Below are positions 7,731 to 17,274 of a stretch of DNA of 17,677 nucleotides, piece after piece. The position numbers and the translations under genes were made by a program. Position 1 is the first letter of the stretch; every line of letters starts with the position of its first letter. The notes below the pieces were generated by a model. That model was not told the DNA's origin. It did not search any database and worked only from the letters and a program-made list of their open reading frames with translations. The DNA is from DATARH01 sp035309005 (lineage in GTDB: Bacteria > Pseudomonadota > Alphaproteobacteria > ATCC43930 > CGMCC-115725): NCBI GenBank assembly GCA_035309005.1, contig DATGFP010000091.1, forward strand, positions 1-17,677. Direction: 5' to 3'.

Positions 7731-7761
7731 CGTATTTCATTCGAAAGCCATTTGAAATACG
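7731..7761. promoter_or_regulatory. Inverted repeat, candidate operator of the ribbon-helix-helix gene
   Basis: Arms CGTATTTCA (7731-7739) and TGAAATACG (7753-7761) are perfect 9-base inverted repeats separated by 13 bases; a smaller TTCGAA palindrome lies in the spacer. The repeat is more AT-rich than its surroundings and ends nine bases before the ATG at 7721. Position and symmetry fit autorepression by the dimeric protein encoded next to it. That function is inference. Confidence 0.45.
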
Positions 7762-7800
7762 CCTTGACCGACCAACCGAATCGGTGAACGATGCGCCCCG

Positions 7801-7828
7801 TAAAAGAAAGGCGCCCCGAAGGGCGCCT
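7801..7828 (-). terminator. Strong rho-independent terminator (minus strand)
   Basis: On the minus strand an eight-pair stem with core GGCGCCC/GGGCGCC and a TTCG tetraloop (7828-7809) is followed by TTTCTTTTA (7809-7801). This is a classical intrinsic terminator. It would end transcripts coming from the right, yet no convincing minus-strand gene lies between it and mnmE at 8558, so the RNA it ends is unknown. It also insulates the ribbon-helix-helix gene from read-through. Confidence 0.75.
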
Positions 7829-7856
7829 AGTTTGGGGTCTGGTCTTTTGTTGGCGT

Positions 7857-7916
7857 CCTCTGGTCGGATCAGGACCGAGGCCACCTGCGCAAGTGGGAGC
7901 GAACGTGCTCCCACTT
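7857..7916. other. Two consecutive RNA-type hairpins of unknown function
   Basis: Positions 7891-7900 (AAGTGGGAGC) pair perfectly with 7907-7916 across a six-base loop. Next to it, 7857-7865 pair with 7873-7880 (CCTC and GGTC arms, one bulged base, seven-base loop). Read on the minus strand, both precede the intrinsic terminator at 7801-7828, so the three could form one structured RNA of about 120 bases. The first hairpin could also be a weak plus-strand terminator, but only three T follow it. No start promoter is evident. I do not recognise a known RNA family. Confidence 0.4.
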
Positions 7917-7921
7917 TCCGT

Positions 7922-8335
7922 ATCTGCACCTGAGATAATCACGCACGGAGACCGCGCGCCCCCAGGGCAGCCCGTTGACGAATGCGGCCATTGCCGCCTC
8001 CATCGAGAGACGACAGGACTGGGCCTGCCTTTCCCCGGAGCACCCCATGCGCCCCGCCCCGTGCCAGGGCGTCGAGTGGATCGCTCAAAGGTCTCGATGG
8101 AAGATGCTTAGGAACGCGAATCGCCACCGACAACAGAACAGATGCCGCGCCGTCCGTCAAGCACTGCGATCAATATCCTGCGACGGCCGACGGCTTTGGG
8201 CGCAATATGCTGTGCACGCGGCCTTCCGAGGATCGGCCAACTCGCGTGGCTAGCTAATTGTAACCCATCGGGCTGGACCTCATCATTCGTGCGTCCCATC
8301 TCTTAATCGCGTGCCGCTTATTGCGAGGAATGACG
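7922..8335. other. Gene-poor stretch, no supported gene
   Basis: Open frames here (for example 7939-8160 on minus and 7982-8257 on plus) lack ribosome-binding sites and any recognisable domain, overlap one another, and read like out-of-frame GC-rich sequence. I see no tRNA, no tandem repeats and no transposase remnant. From about 8100 onward the sequence is visibly less GC-rich than the flanking housekeeping genes. That suits acquired or decaying DNA but is not proof. Confidence 0.5.
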
Positions 8336-8551
8336 ATGTTTCAGTTCAACCCAGAGCCAAATCTTATTGGTCGGCGTTGGGACGTGTGCTCCCGTAAAGT
8401 GCGCGCATGGACTCCGGCAGCGGTTGTCGATCAGCAGAATTCGAGAGCCATCCTCAAATATGATCACTTCCCGGAAAATCTCACCGTGGATTTGGACATA
8501 CTTCTTCTAGAACGTAGTCTTTTCCGTCCGTTGGGTGAGACAGGCAAATAA
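8336..8551 (+). CDS. Small hypothetical protein, convergent with mnmE
   Basis: I do not recognise this 71-residue product. The ATG at 8336 was chosen because GAGGA (8325-8329) lies six bases upstream; an ATG at 8330 and a TTG at 8321 are in the same frame. The protein has no membrane helix or signal peptide. It looks soluble, with alternating polar and hydrophobic residues (for example DLDILLLERSLF near the C-terminus) and a single cysteine near residue 18. Its base composition is lower in GC than that of the flanking genes, as in the empty stretch upstream. Its stop is six bases from the mnmE stop on the other strand. It may be a real orphan gene of the island or the remnant of a longer one. 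Confidence 0.4.
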   Translation: MFQFNPEPNLIGRRWDVCSRKVRAWTPAAVVDQQNSRAILKYDHFPENLTVDLDILLLERSLFRPLGETGK

Positions 8552-8557
8552 TTCCGA

Positions 8558-9877
8558 TCATTTGCCGAGGCAGAAATCGGCGAAGATTATGTCGAGCAGG
8601 TCGTCGACGTCGACGCGGCCGGTGATGCGCCCCAAGCTGCGCCAGGCGAGGCGCAAATCCTCGGCGCGCAATTCGGCGAGGGGGGCGGCGAGCGAGCGGC
8701 GCAGCGCCTCGGCGGCGACCTCAAGCGCCCCGCGGTGGCGCGCCCGGGTCAACAGCGGCGCGGCGATGTCGTAGCGCTCGGCGACGCGCGCGGCGAGCGC
8801 CCTGACCAGCTGCGCGATCCCCTCGCCGGTCAAGGCCGACACCGCGACCGCGCCGGGCGGCAGCGCCGCGCGCTCGGCGACGTCGATCTTGTTGGCGACC
8901 AGCAGCGTGTCGGGGCCGGGCCAGGCGGCGGCGCCGGCGGCATCCTGCGGCCGCTCCGCCTCGAACACGAATAGCCGCAGATCGGCCGATGCGGCGCGCG
9001 CCACGGCGCGGCGCAGCCCTTCCTGCTCGACCGCGTCGGCGCTGTCGCGCAGGCCGGCGGTGTCGGCCAGCACGACCGGAAAGCCGGCGAGGTCTATCGC
9101 GACCTCGATCACGTCGCGGGTCGTGCCGGCGATGGGCGAGGTGATCGCCGCCTCGCGCCGCGCCAGCTGGTTGAGGAGGCTCGACTTGCCGGCGTTGGGC
9201 GGCCCGACGATCGCGACCATCAGCCCATCGCGCAGCCGTTCGCCGCGGTGGCCGTCGGCGAGATGGCGCGCGATCTCATCGGCCAGCTCGGCCGTGTCGG
9301 CGGCGACCCGCGCCTCGAGCGCCGGCGGCAGATCCTCGTCGGGGAAATCGATCGCCGCTTCGAGGTGCGCCAGGAGGCGCAGCAGCCGGTCGCCCCATAA
9401 GCGGTAAAGCTCGCCCAGTTCGCCGCCGAGCTGGCGCAAGGCCTGGCGGCGCTGCGCCTCGGTCTCGGCCGCCGCGAGGTCGGCCACCGCCTCGGCCTGC
9501 ACGAGGTCGAGCTTGCCATTGAGGAAGGCGCGGCGGGTGAATTCGCCGGGCTCGGCGAGGCGCAGCCCCATCCGGCCCAGCACCGCCATGACGGCGGAAA
9601 GGACGGCGCGGCTGCCGTGCAGGTGCAGTTCGGCAACGTCCTCGCCGGTCAGGCTGCGCGGCCCCGGCAGCCACAGCGCCAGGCCGTCGTCGAGGGTCTC
9701 GCCGCTGGCAGGATCGCGCACCCGCACGCGGCGCGCCACCCTGGGCGGCGGTAGCCCGCCCGCCAGCGCTTGTAGCGCCGCTCCCGATTGCGGGCCGGAC
9801 AGGCGAATGATCGCGACCGCGGCGCGCCCTGCGGCGGTCGCCGGCGCGTATATCGTCTCGGGCGGTGCGGCGCCCAT
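8558..9877 (-). CDS. mnmE: tRNA modification GTPase MnmE (TrmE)
   Basis: MnmE is the GTPase partner of MnmG in making cmnm5U34 in tRNA. I start at the ATG at 9877 (439 residues); a GTG one codon earlier is possible. The N-terminal tetrahydrofolate-binding domain begins ETIYAPATAAGRAAVAIIR and includes the typical GEFTRRAFLNGKLDL. The embedded G domain has G1 GPPNAGKS (225-232), G2 TTRD (252-255), G3 DTAG (272-275) and G4 NKID (329-332). The C-terminus ends FCLGK, carrying the conserved Cys of the C-x-G-K motif. It is on the same strand as mnmG but separated from it by the 7.5-8.55 kb island, and from rho by a further set of genes, so it probably has its own promoter. Confidence 0.97.
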   Translation of the reverse strand: MGAAPPETIYAPATAAGRAAVAIIRLSGPQSGAALQALAGGLPPPRVARRVRVRDPASGETLDDGLALWLPGPRSLTGEDVAELHLHGSRAVLSAVMAVLGRMGLRLAEPGEFTRRAFLNGKLDLVQAEAVADLAAAETEAQRRQALRQLGGELGELYRLWGDRLLRLLAHLEAAIDFPDEDLPPALEARVAADTAELADEIARHLADGHRGERLRDGLMVAIVGPPNAGKSSLLNQLARREAAITSPIAGTTRDVIEVAIDLAGFPVVLADTAGLRDSADAVEQEGLRRAVARAASADLRLFVFEAERPQDAAGAAAWPGPDTLLVANKIDVAERAALPPGAVAVSALTGEGIAQLVRALAARVAERYDIAAPLLTRARHRGALEVAAEALRRSLAAPLAELRAEDLRLAWRSLGRITGRVDVDDLLDIIFADFCLGK

Positions 9878-9881
9878 CACC

Positions 9882-9962
9882 CGTCGCCCCCGCGGAAGCG
9901 GGGGTCCAGGGCAGGCGACCGGAGCTGTTGCCCCTGGATTCCCGCTGTTGCGGGAATGACGG
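9882..9962. repeat. REP-like inverted repeat pair between mnmE and the ferredoxin gene
   Basis: The left unit (9882-9911) and right unit (9931-9962) are imperfect inverted copies. Each carries a small hairpin of the form CCCGC-loop-GCGGG followed by TCCAGGG. Translated, the left copy gives 'RKRGS' and the right copy 'WIPAVAGMT', the familiar fingerprint of dispersed proteobacterial intergenic repeats whose conserved end reads CGTCATTCCCGC. The element fills most of the space between mnmE and the convergently or tandemly read neighbour. Confidence 0.8.
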
Positions 9963-9974
9963 CCGAACTGCGGC

Positions 9975-10334
9975 TCAGTGCTTCGGCGGCAGCTGGTCGG
10001 GCTGCAACATCAGCCGATCGACGCGGCCGCCGTTCTTCAGGTGGGTTTCGAGGATCTCGTCGATGTCGCTTTGCGACTCGAAGCGATACCACACCCCTTC
10101 CGGGTAGATCACCAGATTGGGGCCGAACTCGCAGCGGTCGAGGCAGCCGGCGGCGTTGAAGCGGACATTTTCGACGCCGAGCTGACGCGCCTTTTCGCGC
10201 GCATAGCCGCGCAGCTTGTCGAAGCCGCCGGCGGCCTCCGCCCGCGCCATGCAGCAGCCGCGCGGATGCCCTTCCGCCCGCACGTTGTTGCACATGAAGA
10301 TGTGGCGGTCGTAGAACAGCTTCGGGTCGGCCAT
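9975..10334 (-). CDS. Thioredoxin-fold (2Fe-2S) ferredoxin
   Basis: This is a 119-residue soluble protein starting at the ATG at 10334, with GGAGA seven bases upstream; a longer in-frame extension to 10463 is rejected because it lacks a site and runs into the divergent gene. Four cysteines in the Shethna/NuoE-like thioredoxin-fold order are visible: Cys15 (FMCNN), Cys27 or Cys28 (PRGCC), then Cys64 and Cys68 in AAGCLDRCEFGPN, the conserved cluster-binding loop. YPEGVWYRF and a final helix match small '(2Fe-2S) ferredoxin domain-containing' proteins common in alphaproteobacteria and cyanobacteria. Its electron partner is unknown. It is divergent from the DUF255 gene, with 146 bases between the starts. 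Confidence 0.85.
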   Translation of the reverse strand: MADPKLFYDRHIFMCNNVRAEGHPRGCCMARAEAAGGFDKLRGYAREKARQLGVENVRFNAAGCLDRCEFGPNLVIYPEGVWYRFESQSDIDEILETHLKNGGRVDRLMLQPDQLPPKH

Positions 10335-10480
10335 TCGGGTTCTCCGCTGTTGCCGGGCGGAGCGGGTGACGCTAGCCGCCGTCCTGGGTCTAAGATGCCG
10401 GCCGACCCTAACCTGCCGCGCCGCCGCCGGCAACATCCGCGGGCGCAACCCGCCCCCAAGCATTGCTCATGGGATCGCGC

Positions 10481-12517
<2,037 letters not shown>

Positions 12518-12548
12518 TGTTCTTGAAATGTTCCTACAGGAGGCCGGC

Positions 12549-13010
12549 ATGCCCTCGCTGTCCATCCCAAGCCCGATCGGGCGGCTGACGATCAAGGAAG
12601 CGGGCGACCAGATCGTCGCGATCCACTGGGAAGATGGCGGCCCGGCCGGCAACGCCAACCTGAGCAATGGCAGCCCGTTGCTCGCCGAGGCGGCGCGCCA
12701 GCTCGCCGCGTATTTCGCCGGAGAGCTGGCGCAGTTCGACTTGCCGCTGGCGCCTGCGGGTTCGCCGTTCGAGAGCCGCGTCTGGGCCGCGATGCAGCAG
12801 ATCCCCTATGGCGAGACGCGCTGCTACGGCGATCTCGCGGCGGCCGTTGGCTCGGCGCCGCGCGCGGTCGGGCGCGCCTGCGGGCGCAACCCGATCCCGG
12901 TCGTCATCCCGTGCCACCGGGTGCTGGCTAAAGCCGGGCTCGGCGGCTATAGCGGCTCGGGCGGCCTGGTGACCAAGCAGCGCCTCCTCGCACTCGAAGG
13001 CGCGGTGTGA
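12549..13010 (+). CDS. ogt: Methylated-DNA--[protein]-cysteine S-methyltransferase
   Basis: This protein repairs O6-alkylguanine (and O4-alkylthymine) by moving the alkyl group irreversibly to its own cysteine. The ATG at 12549 has a perfect AGGAGG five bases upstream; an earlier in-frame ATG at 12504 overlaps the previous gene and has no such site. The product is 153 residues, the compact Ogt size without the Ada N-terminal zinc domain. The acceptor Cys122 is in PVVIPCHRV, preceded by the arginine-finger and helix-turn-helix region GETRCYGDLAAAVG...AVGRACGRNP and followed by GGYSGSGGL. These are the full family hallmarks. It follows the DUF255 gene after 31 bases and is probably in the same transcript, ending at the hairpin near 13054-13083. 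Confidence 0.95.
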   Translation: MPSLSIPSPIGRLTIKEAGDQIVAIHWEDGGPAGNANLSNGSPLLAEAARQLAAYFAGELAQFDLPLAPAGSPFESRVWAAMQQIPYGETRCYGDLAAAVGSAPRAVGRACGRNPIPVVIPCHRVLAKAGLGGYSGSGGLVTKQRLLALEGAV

Positions 13011-13012
13011 CG

Positions 13013-13064
13013 AATTCCCTGCCCGGCGCGCGAAATTCCCTGCGGAGCGGCAAAAAATTCCCTG
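13013..13064. repeat. Three phased direct repeats of AATTCCCTG
   Basis: AATTCCCTG occurs at 13013-13021, 13034-13042 and 13056-13064, with start-to-start spacings of 21 and 22 bases, about two helical turns. Each copy is followed by a GC-rich filler (CCCGGCG, CGGAGCGG, CTCGGCG). An inverted fourth half-copy (GGGAATT) and a CCCTGCC palindrome follow downstream. Function unknown. Confidence 0.7.
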
Positions 13065-13083
13065 CTCGGCGCCCGGGAATTTT
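13054..13083 (+). terminator. Candidate terminator after ogt
   Basis: AAAATTCCC (13054-13062) and GGGAATTTT (13075-13083) form a perfect nine-pair inverted repeat around a 12-base GC-rich loop. The A and T runs make it look like a bidirectional terminator 43 bases after the ogt stop, but the stem is AT-heavy and the T run is inside it. It also contains the third AATTCCCTG copy, so it could instead be part of a protein-binding array. Confidence 0.35.
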
Positions 13084-13088
13084 CCGAT

Positions 13089-13149
13089 AATCCTATGATA
13101 TATCACACGTTTTTTTAGGATTCGCGTAAAGATCCCTGCCCGGCAGGGA
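13089..13149. repeat. Nested palindromes upstream of the quinone oxidoreductase gene
   Basis: AATCCTA (13089-13095) and TAGGATT (13116-13122) are inverted around an AT-rich core that contains the perfect palindrome TGATATATCA (13096-13105). A second, GC-rich palindrome TCCCTGCC-c-GGCAGGGA lies at 13133-13149. The AT-rich block stands out sharply from its surroundings. The palindromes could be operators or weak terminators; the sequence alone does not decide. Confidence 0.5.
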
Positions 13150-13192
13150 AACCCAGGGAAGGCGCCGGCCTGGGTCCCGCCGGGGCTCGGCT

Positions 13193-13220
13193 TTGCGACA
13201 CCGGCGTTCTTCGCTATCGT
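13193..13220 (+). promoter_or_regulatory. Possible promoter of the quinone oxidoreductase gene
   Basis: TTGCGA (13193-13198) and TATCGT (13215-13220) are separated by 16 bases, which would start RNA near 13227, about 36 bases before the ATG. The boxes are imperfect, so this is tentative. The palindromes at 13089-13149 lie just upstream, where an activator or repressor might bind. Confidence 0.3.
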
Positions 13221-13262
13221 CGCCCGATCGACCCCCCGCTAGCAAAACCCCAGGAGGCGGCA

Positions 13263-14237
13263 ATGGTACAGGCGATCCGTTTTGCGAAGACCGGCGGCCC
13301 GGAAGTGCTGGAGTGGCAGCCGGTCGAGGTGGGCAAGCCCGGGCCGGGCGAGGTGCGCCTCAAGCACACCGCGGTCGGGCTCAACTACATCGACACCTAT
13401 CAGAGGAGCGGGCTCTACCCGATGCCGCTGCCATCGGGGCTAGGCTCGGAAGCGGCCGGGATTATCGAAGAGGTCGGGCCGGGGGTCAGCGGCCTCAAAA
13501 TCGGCGACCGCGTCGCCTATGCCGGCGGCCCCTTGGGCGCCTACAGCGAGGGCCGCGTCATGCCGGCCGAGCGGCTGGTGCCGGTGCCGCAGGGCATCAG
13601 CGACCAGGCGGCCGCAGCGATGATGCTGAAGGGCATGACCGCGTGGTACCTCATTCGCCGCACCCATGTCGTGAAGCCGGGCGAGACGATCCTGATCCAC
13701 GCCGCGGCCGGCGGCGTCGGCCTCATCGTCTGCCAGTGGGCCAAGCACCTTGGCGCCACGGTCATCGGCACGGTCGGCGACGCGCAGAAGGCGGCGCTCG
13801 CCAAGGCGCACGGCTGCGACCACCCGATCAACTACCGCACCGAGGATTTCGTCGCGCGCGTGGCTGAGATCACCGGCGGCAAGAAATGCCCGGTGGTCTA
13901 CGATTCGGTCGGCAAGGACACGTTCTTCAAGTCGCTCGACTGCATCGCGCCATTGGGCCTCATGGCGCTCTTCGGGCAATCCTCGGGATCAGTGCCGCCG
14001 GTCGATCTCGGCATCCTCGCCGGCAAGGGCTCCTTGTTCGTGACCCGGCCGACCCTCAACACCTACACCACGAGCCGCGAGGATCTGCTGACCGCGTCCG
14101 GCGAACTGTTCGACGTCGTCCTGAAGGGTGCGGTCAAGATCGAGGTCAACCAGACCTACCGGCTGCGCGACGCCGCCCAGGCGCACCGCGACCTGCAGGA
14201 CCGCAAGACGACGGGCTCAACCGTCCTGACCGTGTAG
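13263..14237 (+). CDS. qor: NADPH:quinone oxidoreductase (zinc-free medium-chain dehydrogenase family)
   Basis: This cytosolic NADPH-dependent reductase belongs to the QOR branch of the medium-chain dehydrogenase/reductase superfamily. The ATG at 13263 has AGGAGG seven bases upstream. The product is 324 residues, the normal QOR length. The N-terminal GroES-like domain contains GLNYIDTYQRSGLYP and LGSEAAGIIEEVG, typical of QOR, and lacks the zinc-ligand cysteines of alcohol dehydrogenases. The nucleotide-binding loop HAAAGGVGLIVCQWAK (AAAGGVG at 147-153) and a C-terminal segment with the ILAGKGSLFVTRPTL pattern close the match. Substrate choice cannot be read from the sequence. It stands alone, with its own intergenic region before it and a long inverted repeat after it, converging on rho. 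Confidence 0.92.
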   Translation: MVQAIRFAKTGGPEVLEWQPVEVGKPGPGEVRLKHTAVGLNYIDTYQRSGLYPMPLPSGLGSEAAGIIEEVGPGVSGLKIGDRVAYAGGPLGAYSEGRVMPAERLVPVPQGISDQAAAAMMLKGMTAWYLIRRTHVVKPGETILIHAAAGGVGLIVCQWAKHLGATVIGTVGDAQKAALAKAHGCDHPINYRTEDFVARVAEITGGKKCPVVYDSVGKDTFFKSLDCIAPLGLMALFGQSSGSVPPVDLGILAGKGSLFVTRPTLNTYTTSREDLLTASGELFDVVLKGAVKIEVNQTYRLRDAAQAHRDLQDRKTTGSTVLTV

Positions 14238-14246
14238 GGGTCAGAG

Positions 14247-14350
14247 CCCCCACCCTAACCCTCCCCCGCTTGCGGGGGAGGGGACGAGGCCAAAGCGGGT
14301 TGGGGCGCGAAACTCCCTCCCCCGCAAGCGGGGGAGGGTCGGGGTGGGGG
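14247..14350. repeat. Long inverted repeat (REP-like) between convergent qor and rho
   Basis: Arms of 36 bases (14247-14282 and 14315-14350) are inverted copies with two mismatches, separated by 32 bases. Each arm contains its own hairpin CCCTCCCCCGC-TT/AA-GCGGGGGAGGG. This is the common GC-rich intergenic element seen in many alphaproteobacteria. Placed ten bases after qor and six before the rho stop, it could end transcription from both sides, although no T run follows. Confidence 0.8.
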
Positions 14351-14355
14351 TCCGT

Positions 14356-15612
<1,257 letters not shown>

Positions 15613-15745
15613 CGCATTTGCGTCGCGGTTAGGAGGGGATGGTCCCGGGTTCGGGAGTGCTGCCCGGACGGAGTCCGGCAAGCGGGGAGACGTTTTTAGG
15701 TTTATCGGGAAAGTATGAAGGAAAACCGGCGGGCGGTGTGCGGCT

Positions 15746-15774
15746 CCCTTAGCCAATCGAGATATGCAAGTCAA
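15746..15774 (-). promoter_or_regulatory. Tentative promoter in the rho leader
   Basis: TTGACT (15774-15769) with TAAGGG 17 bases downstream is one possible pair; TTGTAA followed by TATCTC slightly upstream is another. Either would give an untranslated leader of about 130-150 bases. Rho genes in other bacteria have long leaders used for self-control, which fits the 219-base gap. The boxes are weak and the exact choice is uncertain. Confidence 0.25.
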
Positions 15775-15831
15775 ACACGATTACAAGGGGCTTGGTTGCA
15801 GCGGCCGGCAGGCGGTCGACGAGAGCCCGGC

Positions 15832-16281
15832 TCAAAACGGCTTCGCCACCACCAAGAGCACGATCGCGATCATCGCGAGCGTCGGCAACTCGTTGACTAA
15901 ACGGTAGAATCGCGCCGAATGCGAGAACCGCCCGCCGGCGAAATCGTGCCGCCAATAAGCGAGGAAAGCGTGGAACACCGTCAGCAGCGCGACCAGCGCC
16001 AGCTTGGCCCAGATCCAGCCGCGCTGCCAATCGACAACCCCGGGTGTCGCCGCCAGCAGCGCCCCAAACCCATAGGCCATCACCGCCGCCGGCAACATGA
16101 TGCCGCGCAACAGCCGCCGCTCCATGACTTCCAGCATCCGCGCGCGGTTGGAGCCGCGCGGCACCTCGGAGTGATAGACGTAGAGCCGCGGCAGGTACAA
16201 TAACCCCGCCATCCACGCGATGACCGCGATGATGTGCAGCGCCTTCAGCCACGGGTAGGCCGCCACAAGAGCACCGCTCAC
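15832..16281 (-). CDS. hemJ: Protoporphyrinogen oxidase HemJ
   Basis: HemJ is the membrane enzyme that oxidises protoporphyrinogen IX to protoporphyrin IX in most alphaproteobacteria and cyanobacteria. The GTG at 16281 overlaps the hemH stop (GTGA) and gives 149 residues, the typical size. Four hydrophobic helices are visible. The first contains LHIIAVIAWMAGLLYLPRLYVYH with the conserved histidine (His16), which is proposed to bind haem. A conserved lysine (Lys93) is in the WIWAKLAL helix. RFYRLVNELPT before the last helix is also typical. The placement hemE-hemH-hemJ keeps the last three kinds of haem enzymes together, and hemJ acts just before hemH in the pathway. Confidence 0.93.
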   Translation of the reverse strand: MSGALVAAYPWLKALHIIAVIAWMAGLLYLPRLYVYHSEVPRGSNRARMLEVMERRLLRGIMLPAAVMAYGFGALLAATPGVVDWQRGWIWAKLALVALLTVFHAFLAYWRHDFAGGRFSHSARFYRLVNELPTLAMIAIVLLVVAKPF

Positions 16282-17273
16282 GCGATCGTTCCGGCCAGCG
16301 CGGCCGCCGGTTCCGGGGCCGAGCGCGAGGCGCCGCCCACCAGCTCGGCCAGGGCGGCGATGAAGCGCCTGTCGGTCCCGACCGTCGGCACCCGGCGATA
16401 GCTCGGCACGCCACAGGCTTCGGCCAGACGCCGGTAATCGCGATCGAGCTCAACCAGCGTTTCGGAATGCTCCGACACGAACGAGATCGGCGCGACCACG
16501 ACCGCAGCGCCGTCACGGCCGGCCCGCCGCAGCTCGTCGTCAACCGACGGCCCGAGCCAGGCCAACGGCCCGACCCGGCTCTGATAGCACACCCGCCAGT
16601 CGAGCTCCGGCCGGCGAAGCTCGCGCACCACCGCCGCCGCGGTCTCGGCGACCTCATGCGGGTAGGGATCGCCGGCGCGCACGATTTTTTGCGGCAGCCC
16701 ATGCGCGCTCAGCAGCAGGCGAACCGCGCCCCGTTCCGCCAGCACCGCCTCTAAGACCGGCGCGATCGCCGCGGCCAGGGCCGCGATAAAGCCGGCGGCT
16801 TGCGGGTAGGAGCGCACCGCGTGGCTGGCGGCGGGAAGACCCTGCCGCGCTGCCTCGTCCCGCCACACGGCCAGCGAGGAAGCGGTCGTTGTCGTCGAAA
16901 ATTGCGGGTAGAGCGGCAACAGCGTGATCTCGTCGGGACCCCACGCCTTCACCGCAGCGACGGTTTGCGCGGTCAATGGATGCCAATAGCGCATCGCCAC
17001 AAAACAGCAGTAGTCGTCGCCCAGCGCCGCCTCAAGCGCCTCCGCCTGCGCCAGCGTATTCGCGAGGAGGGGTGAGGCGCCGCCGAGCTGGGCGTAGATC
17101 TCTCCGGCGACCACGGCGCGACGCTTGGCGATCAGCCACGCTAGCGGCAGGCGCAACAGCGCCGGCAGGCCGATGATCGCCCGGTCGCTGAAGAGGTTAT
17201 AGAGAAACGGCCGCACTGCCGCCGGCGAATCCGGCCCGCCCAAGTTCATCAGCACGACTGCGCGGCGCGCCAT
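16278..17273 (-). CDS. hemH: Ferrochelatase HemH
   Basis: Ferrochelatase inserts Fe2+ into protoporphyrin IX, the final step of protohaem synthesis. The ATG at 17273 gives 331 residues, and VVLMNLGGPDS follows at once, the standard start. A longer reading through the hemE end is rejected. LLPLYPQFSTTTT (118-130), the metal/proton-transfer histidine His191 in LSAHGLP, and the FVSEHSETLVELD signature (265-277) with its conserved acidic residue are intact. There is no CX7-cysteine tail, so no [2Fe-2S] cluster of the mitochondrial type is suggested. hemE stops just one base before the start, and the hemH stop overlaps hemJ, so the three are probably one coupled operon. Confidence 0.97.
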   Translation of the reverse strand: MARRAVVLMNLGGPDSPAAVRPFLYNLFSDRAIIGLPALLRLPLAWLIAKRRAVVAGEIYAQLGGASPLLANTLAQAEALEAALGDDYCCFVAMRYWHPLTAQTVAAVKAWGPDEITLLPLYPQFSTTTTASSLAVWRDEAARQGLPAASHAVRSYPQAAGFIAALAAAIAPVLEAVLAERGAVRLLLSAHGLPQKIVRAGDPYPHEVAETAAAVVRELRRPELDWRVCYQSRVGPLAWLGPSVDDELRRAGRDGAAVVVAPISFVSEHSETLVELDRDYRRLAEACGVPSYRRVPTVGTDRRFIAALAELVGGASRSAPEPAAALAGTIA

Positions 17274-17274
17274 C

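Noticed and set aside
7603..7929. 108-codon minus-strand frame running through the hairpins and into the ribbon-helix-helix gene
   Set aside because: It overlaps the better-supported gene out of frame and crosses three RNA hairpins, including an intrinsic terminator, which makes translation unlikely.
7939..8160. Possible 73-codon minus-strand gene upstream of the orphan terminator
   Set aside because: It has no ribosome-binding site and no recognisable domain, and competing frames of the same length exist on the other strand. The terminator alone is not enough to call it.
13089..13130. AT-rich block beside short direct repeats, looking like a replication origin with iterons
   Set aside because: I find no DnaA box close to TTATCCACA, the AT-rich part is only about 40 bases, and the expected origin position is beside hemE instead.
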